From Gentiana macrophylla (Eukaryota > Streptophyta > Magnoliopsida > Gentianales > Gentianaceae), in assembly GCA_026214975.1 (NCBI GenBank), contig JAOBSW010001047.1, positions 291,001-355,000 on the forward strand: 64,000 nucleotides of DNA. The letters run 5' to 3'. Below are positions 46,053 to 56,200 of the stretch, in pieces. Positions within the stretch are counted from its first letter, which is position 1. Each line of letters opens with the position of its first letter. The notes beneath the pieces are model-generated. The model did not search any database. It was not told where the DNA came from and saw nothing but the letters and a program-made list of their open reading frames with translations. The position numbers and the translations under genes were made by a program.

Positions 46053-48366
46053 TGTAACGCCCCGCTCCCGGATACCGAGCCCTTATCCGGAAGAGAAACG
46101 TTCGGCACGCATAACATTAAATAAATAATATTACACGTAAGCCTCTACTACGTCGTATCAAATAAAAGCAAACGGAAGCTAAAATGACTCGGGTAAAAAC
46201 ATAAATGCTACTAAGAATAGAATGTAACCATACTAAAGATGGATAGATAAATTACAACGACGAATAATCCAAATACTTATACAATACGAGGTCTTAAAAG
46301 TAGAAGTACAACAAGTCTAAGAAAAGAATTACAACCAGTCTAGTACAACCTTTACAAAGGAACAAACTAAAAGCTCCGCCAAGACTCCAAGTCTTCAAAA
46401 CTCATCATCAACACTTGATCTACCTCTTCGTCTTCTCGCCCCACAATGCATACAAAATAAAATGCAAAGGAGGTAAGTACAAAGTACTTAGTAAAAGTGA
46501 GAAGCTATGACAACAATTAAGATTTATAAAGGATAGATATTTATTCGAGTTGTTGTTTATGTGAGACCGACTCAATCTAGGGTTCACTGCATGCCCATCG
46601 ACACGTCGTGACTAACTGTTTCTAACTTAGCTTATCTTTGTTGCGTCATTACTCAAGGACACTTCGCATGGCGTTCATCAGCCTAAAGATATACTTGCTA
46701 ACTAACGGTGATTAGCACCGATTAGCTCCGGGGTCTCCCCGGTATGCGTATACGTCCGATGGATTTCCTCCACTACCCTTCAGCCGTTTAAGGCCAGCAG
46801 TGTTGTCCACCTTTTATGAACGTATCACATCGCCGATATGAAATAGTGTCTAACCGAGAATAGATGATGCTTTATCTTTTACTACACATATGTAAGTATC
46901 GATGTGAATTAACTAGCCATCCCTAGTGTTTTCAAGTAAGCTCCCTCACATCTCCTACTCTCGTACTTAGACCACTAGACGCGGACAAGTCCTAGCAAAT
47001 ACACAGACATTGATGAACCCTAGTTCACCAAAGCACAAGCCCTTTCATGCCCTTCCGACGGATCCGAACTTCAACTCCCTTTAAGAGTACATTCGGTGTT
47101 TTAACTAAACGCATCAGAAGTACAATCGAAGCTAGTTCATTTTTAATTAATCTTAATATACCATGATTAAGAGTTTAAAACAATAAAGAACATGATAATC
47201 AAGCTTGAAACAATTAAAATACTAGAAACAAGGTAACAAATCCAAACGCTCGTTTGAAACTATAAACGCCCGTTTAAGCTTTATGGACGCCGTCTAAACC
47301 TTATGAACGTCCGTCCACTATAATCTGGACGCCCGCCCACCTAAAAACGCTACATCTCGAATCAAAATCTACATTCGGGACGCCCGTCCGACTATTTGAG
47401 ACTCCCGTCCGAGCTCACGAAATCACAAGCGCCCGTCTGCTGGTTGACGCCGCCGTCTGCTGGCTTCACCCAAAACCCTAAAATCATCAACTTACGATTT
47501 CTAAACTGTTTCTAACCCAAATAACAGCAAATTAAGCACAGTAAAACTCGAGAGAAACATATCTAAAGCTGTCCATAGCATCTATGATCCTTTGATCAAC
47601 GAAAAACACATCTTTCTAGCACTCACGCATCTTAAAAACATGGTCTAAACTTTACGAATCATAATCGAGATCATAGGAAGAGCCTCTTACCTTAAAGGCC
47701 TGCAAAACCAACAGCAAAACACCAAGCAAGCGCCACAATTGTTGATCTTCGACCCCAAAACCTACTTGATCAACAAAACCCTAAAACCCTATTTTCCTTC
47801 CAAAACGAAACTGAAAAAGTGCCATAAACTGCAGATTACCTGGATTAACTGCTGCGAAACTATTTTTAGAACAATCTACGTTCCAAGACGATCGTTTCGA
47901 CTACTCATGGGCTGCGAAAGCGAGTTACGGATTGAAAGATACGAATTTTTAACGAATCGAACACTACGAATCAAAAACTGTGATTAAACTAAAAACTTAC
48001 TTAAATGAGAGATTTTATTTTCCAAAGTTGCGTCTCCTCATACGATCACTTTTCTCTCTCCGCGACATCTTGAACATATGAGCGGATTGATCACGCGGTT
48101 GACGCCTCTTATTTCGCTTTCTTCCTGCGTCTCTCACGTGTTGCCGCTGTTCCTCTTCTTTTTTGTCAAAACTTGCGTGTGTAGTTATGAGGAATAATTG
48201 TGATTATCTCTATTTATAGCCAATAATTAAATCTTTTATAATTAATTCTTAAATCTTTTTAATTAAATCTCTTTTAATCAAATAAATAGGATAAATAATA
48301 ATTGGAGCCATAAGTAAATACGCCCAATGACTATTTTACCCTTTTATGAAAAGTCGGGATGTTACA
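46053..48366 (-). repeat. 5' LTR of element G
   Basis: 2314 bp, TGTAACGCCC...GGGATGTTACA. Contains another motif cluster at 47245-47465. Related to, but clearly different from, the LTR of element I; the terminal 60 bases of both are alignable. Confidence 0.93.
47245..47465 (-). repeat. GGACGNNCGTCC-like motif cluster in element G LTR (right)
   Basis: Same cluster as at 41045 but about 50 bases longer, with extra copies around 47395-47460. The copy number has changed between the two LTRs of one element. Confidence 0.82.
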
Positions 48367-50067
48367 CTACCGGAATCGCAATTTTGGAGAAGAGAACAAA
48401 CGTTTTTCAGATCGATTCTAACCACCTATGGTGGCTCTCCATTCATTGTAGATCTTTGGGATTGGATTGATGAAATTGAAGATTACTTTGGAGAGACACA
48501 ACTAAAGGAAAGATTCAAATGCAAAATAGCATCATATACACTTGTAGATGAAGCCGAGTGTTGGTGGCGTCAATTGGAGCACCACAGATTATCATGGTGG
48601 CGGATGAAGCATTTAGTGGCTGAAAGGTTTATACACACCAGGTGTTCGACGAAAGGCCCGTTAGAGGTTTACAACAACATCAGCTCGATGGAGGAGTATA
48701 AGCGCAAACCTTCTTATGGGCTTTACCACACCACGTTTATTTCTGGGATGGAAGGAACGACAAGAGATGAAATTTCTATGAGGCAAATTGAAAAACAAAA
48801 TCAAAACAACTTGGATGAATTTCCTGTTAAAGCGCAGTCAAAGGAAAATGTGAGGTTGGGGTCTATCAGCAACAAACACGATATGAATATCAGGCCTGAT
48901 GATTTTAGGGAGTCCCACAACACTATATTAGACACTCCAATCAAGAAGAACATTGGAGATTGCAACGAAGAAGGAAATTCAGATGAAGGTTCTGCTATTG
49001 AGCAATCAAAAGAAAATGTTGTGTTGAAATCCGCCAAGTGTTCGATAAAAGTTCCCACTGAATCAAATACTGATAATTCCCATTATTTGTGCTTAAGCCC
49101 TGCTGATACTTGCAAGGTTCACATTTCTGGAAATATTTTGTATGATGTTACCGAGCACGACACAACAATTAAGCAATTAAGGAGTTATGATCCCACCGAT
49201 GATTCCCGCTTCTTGGTTTCGGTCACTTTTGATGCTTGCAAGGTTCCCAAATGTGGTGATGTACCTTCTGCTGCTGGCGGACACGACGCATTTACCAACA
49301 TCAAAGAAACAGAGGCTAGTTTCATCACCCCCCTTAAGCTATCCTCAGAAATTGGTAGCACAGTAATTGATGTTGGGACGAAGAAGCAGGAGGACAGCTC
49401 AAAGAATGAAGTTTCAGGCACAAAGTGTATGGTTCAAATACAATCAACGTTGTCAGTACCAAAAGAAAGAGTGGGTGAGATTCGTATGTCAGTACCACAA
49501 GAAAGAGTGGGTGAAATTCGTATAGCACTACCCGGTCATGTTTTTCACAAACATGAAGAGCAATATAGGGTTATAAGACCTAAGTTTGTGAACATATTTG
49601 GTATAGTCATGAGCCAATTTTCAGATGATAAAGGTATGATGGCTGGACTGATTATAAGCATCACATGTATGGAAAGCCTTAAGTCCTTTGATGGCTTATT
49701 CCTAAGTTCTCTGTCTGAATTTGTTGTCTTGACTAGTGGTTTCCTCCGCATGAAATTTGATCCTGTAGGCATGGGGCGCAGCGAAGTGGATATAGATGAT
49801 GCACCAGAAACAATATACGAAGTCGAATTCAAGAACCGAAGGAACCATGGTGATTTGCGTCTATTTGGGAAGCCAAAGACTACTAATAACCATTTGAATC
49901 ATAACTGTAGTGAAACGCTTGAGCTGATTATCAAAGGCACAAGGATAGGAACTCATATTCTTGGGGTATATGATGATGATACTGTGGAACAAAGATCCAG
50001 TGGGATGTATCGTTTGGGGAGGCATAATGTGATAAGGGTGATGGTGGATGGATATTATATATATTGA
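48367..50067 (+). CDS. Gag-like protein with a long unrecognised C-terminus, element F
   Basis: An open frame of about 566 residues. The first 110 resemble a plant retrotransposon gag: LWDWIDEIEDYFG, YTLVDEAECWWRQLE and LVAERFIHTR follow the usual WxxQLExYF...A..WW...F pattern. From about residue 120 on it is Ser/Asp/Glu/Lys-rich, with a 36-bp tandem duplication (49453-49524) giving VPKERVGEIR / VPQERVGEIR. The last 150 residues look globular and end VIRVMVDGYYIY. I do not recognise this C-terminus. There is no zinc knuckle. The open frame begins inside the LTR of G, so its real start is lost and only part of the ancestral gene is present. Could be a captured host sequence. Confidence 0.55.
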   Translation, partial: LPESQFWRREQTFFRSILTTYGGSPFIVDLWDWIDEIEDYFGETQLKERFKCKIASYTLVDEAECWWRQLEHHRLSWWRMKHLVAERFIHTRCSTKGPLEVYNNISSMEEYKRKPSYGLYHTTFISGMEGTTRDEISMRQIEKQNQNNLDEFPVKAQSKENVRLGSISNKHDMNIRPDDFRESHNTILDTPIKKNIGDCNEEGNSDEGSAIEQSKENVVLKSAKCSIKVPTESNTDNSHYLCLSPADTCKVHISGNILYDVTEHDTTIKQLRSYDPTDDSRFLVSVTFDACKVPKCGDVPSAAGGHDAFTNIKETEASFITPLKLSSEIGSTVIDVGTKKQEDSSKNEVSGTKCMVQIQSTLSVPKERVGEIRMSVPQERVGEIRIALPGHVFHKHEEQYRVIRPKFVNIFGIVMSQFSDDKGMMAGLIISITCMESLKSFDGLFLSSLSEFVVLTSGFLRMKFDPVGMGRSEVDIDDAPETIYEVEFKNRRNHGDLRLFGKPKTTNNHLNHNCSETLELIIKGTRIGTHILGVYDDDTVEQRSSGMYRLGRHNVIRVMVDGYYIY

Positions 50068-50369
50068 GGGTGAGCTTCAAGCTGTCATTCAAGTGTTCAA
50101 TAGCACATGGATATTATATTGAGGGAGCAGGCCTAATAGTCCTTCCATACTAACTATATTCCCTAGTAGCGGCAGAATATTAGATGCAAATGGTGCATTA
50201 AGCGATATGATGCGAGCAAGATTTGAGTCCAAATTTTTGGTTATAACTTCTCTGATCCACTGTTTTGGAAGATCCAATGTGAATATTTTTGCTGATGTTT
50301 GTGATGTTGCTATCATTGGATTTAAAGGTATTGCATGCATGAACATGGCTACATCTACATGTCCTTCAT

Positions 50370-50797
50370 TTGTCAAGTTTTCTGAACATGCTTTATGCAA
50401 TGTTACCATCCTTTCTGCAAGGGGTTTCTTCCGGATTGTGCCACGGCCACCTGAATGGAGATGGCAGCAGCGTACCTCATTATTCTATTTTTTCTTTCAT
50501 GTTCAACCCCGGCCTCAATCTAACTCGTGGACGAGTTATTCAATGGGAAGGTTGGAATGGTACGAACAACTCCAATATGGAGAGGAAGTTCACCAGAGTT
50601 AAGAAAAGTGTTGTTATAATTGGTTCATTTTCCAACACTCTGTGCAAGAAGGGAAATATGAAGAAGACTTTGAAATTGTTTCGAAAGATGGTGAATGGAC
50701 TTAATCCGCCAATGGATTTTGATAGTGCTTGCGAGGCCTTGATGTGGATCTCTATGAGTTCGCTCGTGGACGAGCTTTTGAGGAGGAGGGATGGAGA
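50370..50797 (+). pseudogene. PPR-like fragment in element F
   Basis: The frame 50370-50825 contains SFSNTLCKKGNMKKTLKLFRKMVNGLNPP, which has the spacing and residues of a plant pentatricopeptide repeat (LxxxGxxxxAxxLFxxMxxxGxxP). Only about one repeat is recognisable, and the frame runs into the LTR. PPR proteins bind organelle RNA; a fragment this small is unlikely to work. Probably a captured host exon. Confidence 0.4.
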
Positions 50798-51041
50798 TGA
50801 TGTAGCATATCAAATTAATTATTAGTCTTTATTTAATGTTTTAATTAAGTGGTTAGCCTTTGGGCTTTTTAAATGTAGAGTTTACCTAATTGGGCTTTTT
50901 AGCCTATAAATAGTCTAAGTCTTTAGTTGCTAGGGATAGAATGTATTCTTGAATATTGAATCATCTTTCTCTTTTGAGAATGATATTATCTTTGAGCTTG
51001 GATTAGCTCGTTTATCCGTTTATTGTAGATCTTCTACATCA
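50798..51041 (+). repeat. 3' LTR of element F
   Basis: 244 bp, TGATGTAGC...TTCTACATCA, followed by the GATAT duplication. Confidence 0.92.
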
Positions 51042-52323
51042 GATATTACCTTGTTGTGAATACCTTTTTAGTACATAAATCAGATAAAATTAATTACCGT
51101 ACATAATATCTATTTAATCAACTATATCAATAATTCTCTTTTTTTTTTCCTGGAAATCGAACTTCCCTTTTTTTTTTTTTTCTACCAGACCAATGTTGCA
51201 TTCCTTTTATTATTTTTATGTTATTTTTTCCTTCTTCTTTTCCAATCCGTCTGCAAGGTTCCTCCTACTTTATTTTTATTTTTATGTTTTATTTTTTATT
51301 TTTTTCTACGACACCTACAGGCAAACATCAAAAGCAATAGGCATCAAGTCCTTTTTGTTTCGGCCGTAGCAATAATAAAAATAAATAAATAAACAACACA
51401 AATATGAATAAATAAACACATAATTAAATACGATTGAACATACATAATCCGTTTAATAACACACTCTTACCTTAGATATTTTCAAAAGCAAAGTCAAACG
51501 TGAAATTGAAAGCAACCAACTTGAAATTTCGATTTACTACGATCAACCTACGATAATTAAACAATATTTCTACGATTAAAACAACCCTTAACATCATTAA
51601 AACTCAAGCTTTTATCAAGAACGATAAGGACTATGATTTTAGGGCTAAAACAAAAACTTACTGAATTGCAAACAGTTAGTGTGGAAACGTTCATCGCGAC
51701 GAGACGATGATTTCTGTCTTCTGTCGGCTATTAACAATAATTAACTTATTAAACCATTTAAAAAGAAGTCATTAAGATAGTTTTTTCAGTTCTAAAAAAA
51801 AGGCAAAATTTATGGTGGTCCGGCCACAAGTATGAATTGGTGGTTCGAAATCAATCATATTTAAGTATTTTTTTTCATTGTCCCACATGATTAGAAAAAA
51901 CTACTCATTTTAGAACATGTGATTCATGGATTATGTGATGACATGGTGATGTTGAACCACCATAAAATCAATGGAAAAAAAAAAGTTGTTTTTTTCTTAA
52001 ATTAAAAAAAGTAAAATAAAAAATAGGTTAAAAGAAAAGATAGTATATCTATATAAAAAAAGATATACAATATACTTGGAGGTTAAGAAATAATAATAAC
52101 TTTACCATAATCATATATCGTTACTGTTCCCTTAATTGCATGTAAACGGACTAGCTAAAAGCCTAAAATCCCTTAATTTATTTCCTAGTATTTCTTTTTC
52201 TTTTTCTCTTTGATTGATTGATTGATATGAATACCGCAACTAATTCAATAAATCTGTGCGGGTTTCTTCTTGATATCTATTACGTCTGAATAGTTTGAAA
52301 TTCTAAGAAATTTTTTTGGATCA
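51042..52323. other. Intergenic, upstream of F-box gene 2
   Basis: AT-rich with long T-runs (51140-51300). At about 51808-51975, ATTTATGGTGGTCC and its inverted partner GAACCACCATAAAAT bound about 165 bases, a possible small MITE. The last 150 bases before the ATG contain pyrimidine-rich TTTCTTTTTCTTTTTCTC, a usual plant 5' UTR feature. No gene seen. Confidence 0.45.
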
Positions 52324-53683
52324 ATGTCGAATTCTTATTTACCTGAAGATTTACTTCTTCTTGTCTTGGTGAGATTGCCACCGGAATCTCTCGGCCGATT
52401 TGAAAGCGTATCGAAATCATGGAACGTTCTGATTTCAAGCCAAGAATTAATCAAATTACATCTAAATCAGTCGACCCACATCGACGGAAAACGAAACATA
52501 TTAGTCTGGAAAAATCATCATGACAGGCAAGAAAACAGGTTAATCCAGCAATTACATGCAGTAGAATTCTCGACGACGGATGAAAACATGGAATTAGGCT
52601 CCGAAATTCGACGGCTCTACCACCCTTTTGAAAGCTCAGAATATTCGAGCTTCGATATCGTTGGCTGTTGTAACGGATTACTTTGTATAATTTTGTGGCG
52701 GCGGCGGCGGCGGGCAGAATTCAATTTCAATGATTCTGAATATTATAACTTCTGTTTATGCAATCCGCTCACAAAGTCATCTTGGGATTTGCCTAATAAT
52801 CCAGTGGCCCTCATCAACGGGATCAAGCGTTTAGAAATCTGTTGTTACGCGCGGCTTCGGATATGACGATGTTCATGACGACTACAAAGTTATAATAGCA
52901 AACCGTTTAGAATTTGGAATTTATAGTCTGAGATCCAATTCATGGAGTAAAGCCGGATTATATCTCGAGTTTCTTGATTACAACATTAGTCGTCCATTAT
53001 GGAGGAGTATTGAAGGCGTCTTAGTAAATTGTGCTTTGCATTGGACTGTGAGGAACGACGTCGTCCATCCAGCTTCTAGTAATAATGATGATGTGAGGAA
53101 AAATTTTGTTGTAGCATTTGATCTTAGAACTGATAAACTCAGGATTTTGCCGATACCTGAGGTTTTAGAGGAAATTTATCCTTTGGAATTGAGTCTGTTG
53201 AATGGTTGCCTAGTTTTAAGCACCGGTTTTTATTGTCGTGCCCCTGATCATCATCGAGAGGCAACGTATAGCTTTGATTTGTGGATAATGAAGGATTACG
53301 GTTTGAAAGATTCGTGGATGAGAATAACTATACATGATTCGCCGCAACATAACTTGTACAGATTACTGCCGGTGGCTATTATAGTGTATAATAATAATCA
53401 TAAGAGAAAACTAATCTATTACAATGACGACCAAGGAATTTTTTTATCGTATGATTTAGTTAGTCATCAAGTTGTGGAGTATCCATTTCCAGCATCCGGA
53501 GGTGTTGACCAAGTGAAACATTTCCAGTTTGTCGGAAGTCTTGTTCAACCTCATCCGCCTTCTTTTGGGGACACGATTATACACAGAAAAAAGTCAGAGA
53601 CCGCAAGAAAATCTGAAAAAGAAGAAGTCGTCTTCAGAGGCTGCAAGAAATCCGAAAAAGAAGAAGAAATCCTAAATTGCTAA
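52324..53683 (+). pseudogene. F-box gene 2 (FBA-like), one frameshift
   Basis: The ATG at 52324 starts SNSYLPEDLLLLVLVRLPPESLGRFESVSKSW, a clear F-box. The frame goes on to CNGLLCIILW, a run of five arginines encoded by CGG repeats (52698-52712), and CNPLTKSSWDLP, then stops at 52866. The next conserved block, GFGYDDVHDDYKV, starts at about 52854 in the neighbouring frame and continues to VQPHPPSFGD and the stop at 53683. So a one-step frameshift at about 52845-52855 is the only defect; it may be real or an assembly error. With it corrected the length would be about 450 residues, matching F-box gene 1. Expected role: substrate adaptor of an SCF ubiquitin ligase. Confidence 0.82.
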
Positions 53684-53980
53684 TAAAGTTCAAAGGGCAA
53701 TGTCGAAAATTTTGGTTAGCCATAAAGCAGACGACCGTTGATTTTTGTGCAAGACATTTATTGCTCGATCGTTAAGAGTATGATTTTTTTTTAAATTTTT
53801 TTTGATACAGTAATTTTGCTGTTATTTGTTTTTCTAATTTGATTTTTCCATTTGGTTTTTCTAAGTTCATTTTTGATAATAGGAGTTTGATTTTATATAT
53901 ATAACAAGCCGGTTGCAGTTCATCTTTCATTTGGGGAATTAAAAACAATTAGTTTTACATCGATTCATAGTAGAACAAAA

Positions 53981-54615
53981 AGGCGTAGTGCCCTTGTTAT
54001 TCATGATGTAACAAACTTGAGCTAAGCTAGATACCCTTGGAACCTCATGTTATGCAATGAACATAATATGATAGTTAGCTAGGGCTAATAACGGAAATGA
54101 ATTAATAAAAGACGGTATTGCTTTTATTTCTTTATGAGGGCATGGTTGTACGATCTTCTACACGTTACTGAGTACTTTTGTACTTACCCCGTTACGTTGT
54201 TTTGTCTTCTCCTTTTCCCCAAGAAGGTGAGCAGTGGGTTACGATGAGTTCTTTGATGACGATGATGTTTGAGTTGGAGTTCAAGACTTAGATCTTTTAG
54301 TTTATTTCTTTTAAAAGCAGTTGTTTCAAGTTTTGAATGATGTTGTTCTTCCTTTTGGATTAGTTACCTTTGAGACCTTTTAGGTTTAATTTTGGATGAT
54401 TAGTTCTTTGAATGGATTTTAGTTTTCACAGCATTGATTACCGTATGTTGCGATCGTTTGTTTTCCCGAGTTGTTGAGTTGTTTTATCTTCCGCGTCGTT
54501 TGGATTCTGATGTATGACGTAAGGCTTGCATGTATTATTGAGTTTTTATTTGATAATAGATGTGCCGAGCGCTCTTTCCGGATAAGGACTCGGTGTCCGG
54601 AAACGGGGCGTTACA
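53981..54615 (+). repeat. 5' LTR of element I, truncated
   Basis: Matches 61196-61824 with few differences. About 1.56 kb of the LTR start is missing, and the cut lies about 300 bases after F-box gene 2. Confidence 0.92.
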
Positions 54616-54617
54616 GT

Positions 54618-54635
54618 TGGTATCAGAGAGAAAGG
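54618..54635 (+). other. Initiator tRNA-Met primer binding site of element I
   Basis: TGGTATCAGAGAGAAAGG, two bases after the LTR; the first eleven bases pair with initiator tRNA-Met. Confidence 0.88.
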
Positions 54636-54714
54636 TTTTCCTTGCTGTGTAGGACTTGATTTTTCTTTAAGATAAGGTTAGAGCTTTAGTAACCCCTCTC
54701 TTTCTTGGCTACAT

Positions 54715-56105
54715 GATGGTGCTTACTAGAGGAGGAGCTAGTTCAGTATAACGCCGAGGCGAGATAATACCGGCCAACCAAGTAACGCAGAGACGGATTT
54801 TACCGAGGTTGTGGTTCCGAGAAGGAGGAGGAGTGGACCCGGCCTACTCAGTTCCTCCGGTCACTCAAGTGAACAACCCGGAGTCATGGTGGAAATCAAG
54901 GACCAAGTAATTCTGTTAGAGGTCGAGTGGAACAAGCGAGGTCCTTCAAGGTTTAGCACCAGCGTACCGGTTTTACATCACCCCAAGGACCACCACTTGG
55001 ACCGGGTTGGGACTTTCTAACCCACCGCCGTCGGTTCTTGATTATCCACAGTATCCATGTTTCCGTCTACACCGTTGAGTTTCACTCCTCACCGGCGTTC
55101 GACCTCCACCACCACCTAGATCGAGTTCTTTCAGAGCTTTGGCTACACCCACCACAATGAGTTATCGAATGCCCCACCGGTACAAAGATTTAGCCAAAGA
55201 TCGTGATTTGGGGTTATGATAGACCAATAGATTGGTATGAGAAAGTGAAGAAGCATAAGGTACCGAGTTCTTCGGTAATGTTGAGCCAGCAGCAGCAGAC
55301 TTGTGGCTTCGTCGTTTTGAAAAGGCATGCGAAACATGAGGGCCCCAGAATCTGAATGGGCTCAGTTGGCAGTATCTTTGTTGGCGGTAATGCGAGAGAG
55401 TTGGATGGAGTCTTATGAGCAAGCTAATCCTAGAATCACAGATTAGGCGGTATTCAAGGATTTGTTCTATCAGAATACTTCCCTAGAACGGCACAAAATG
55501 CAAAGGCCAACGAAGTTTCGAGTTTAAAACAGGAAGAAATACTACGGTGACAAGATACTCATGAAGTTTCACGAGCTGGGCAGATTCTACCCCGAGATTA
55601 TGAAGAGTGAAGAAAAGAAGATAGAAAAGTTTATGGAAGGGTTGTCACATGATGTGGCAAAAGGTATGCTTGGAGACAGACCGACGAGTATGGCAAGCGT
55701 CATGGATAGAGCATTGACAGCGGAAAGGTTTGCCAACAGGCCGACAGTGGTAGTTGGGGACAAGAGGCCATTCTCGAATTTTCAAGGAGGTAGTAGAGGC
55801 GCCACAAGCAGAATGTAAAAAGAAGACAGGGAGTTTAGCAATGAAGAGTTCGACAAGTGGGACGCCACCGGTTTGTGCTAAATGTAACAAGGCACATACA
55901 GGAGATTGCATGGCTGGTAGCTTGAATTGTTTCCACTGCGGGGAAGCGGGACACTACTCGAGGGCGTGTCCTAAGAAGCTATCACAGGGCAATCAGGCAG
56001 GAGGGCGAAGTAACCAGCAGGGTAGTCGTCCTACGGGTAGCAGACCGGTTCGTATCTTTGCAGCAGATGCAGAACCAGAGGAGCTAGATGACCTTGTGGT
56101 GACAG
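54715..56105 (+). pseudogene. gag: Gag of element I
   Basis: The ATG at 54715 opens MVLTRGGASS and soon stops. The next 800 bases hold gag in pieces. The best part is 55561-55818 (FHELGRFYPEIMKSEEKKIEKFMEGL, the capsid C-terminal part), continued in the frame 55754-56105 with the zinc knuckle CFHCGEAGHYSRAC. The frame then runs to LDDLVVTG at the border of the intron-like insert. Confidence 0.82.
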
Positions 56106-56200
56106 GTACTTTTTCAGTGTTTGTGTTTCTTATAAATATTTAATATGATATAGCGCGCATATGATATTACATATTTATACGTAAATTGATTCACTTTTAG
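56106..56200 (+). other. Candidate intron in element I
   Basis: A 95-base AT-rich insert begins GTACTTTT and ends CACTTTTAG, so it has GT and AG borders and a TTGAT branch-like site before a short pyrimidine tract. The bases AGGTAC occur at both junctions (56104-56109 and 56199-56204). Read through, it introduces a TAA. If removed, the sequence reads [22 protein letters not shown] in one frame, joining gag to protease. Splicing is inferred, not shown. Confidence 0.6.

Larger units (their letters stand above)
29182..48366 (-). mobile_element. Element G: LARD-type non-autonomous element
   Basis: Two 2.3-kb LTRs (left one split by element H) bound about 3.9 kb of interior without any retroelement domain. 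On the minus strand the PBS TGGTATCAGAGAG follows the 5' LTR (right side), and TTTCGAGGACGAAACTCC plus the purine tract AAGGGGGAAGGAA precede the 3' LTR, exactly as in Tekay-type element I. Flanks carry the 5-base duplication CTACC (29177-29181 and 48367-48371). It was therefore probably mobilised by Tekay-type enzymes. It lies in the gag gene of element F. Confidence 0.9.
28673..51041 (+). mobile_element. Element F: non-autonomous gag-bearing LTR element (TR-GAG-like), outermost of a nest
   Basis: Two LTRs (245 and 244 bp) begin TGATGTAG and end CTACATCA, a perfect inverted terminal 8-mer, and are flanked by the 5-base duplication GATAT (28668-28672 and 51042-51046). A PBS for initiator tRNA-Met follows the left LTR. 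A gypsy-style 3' end (CTCGTGGACGAGC, then the purine tract GAGGAGGAGGG) precedes the right LTR. Without the nested elements G and H the element is only about 3.2 kb. It carries a gag-like frame and no protease, RT or integrase, so it would need enzymes from another element. LTRs differ at about nine positions (near 4%), older than element H inside it. Confidence 0.88.

Noticed and set aside
49600..50067. Assigning the C-terminus of the element F protein to a named plant domain
   Set aside because: Loose resemblance to several plant domains of unknown function, but no diagnostic motif that I could point to.
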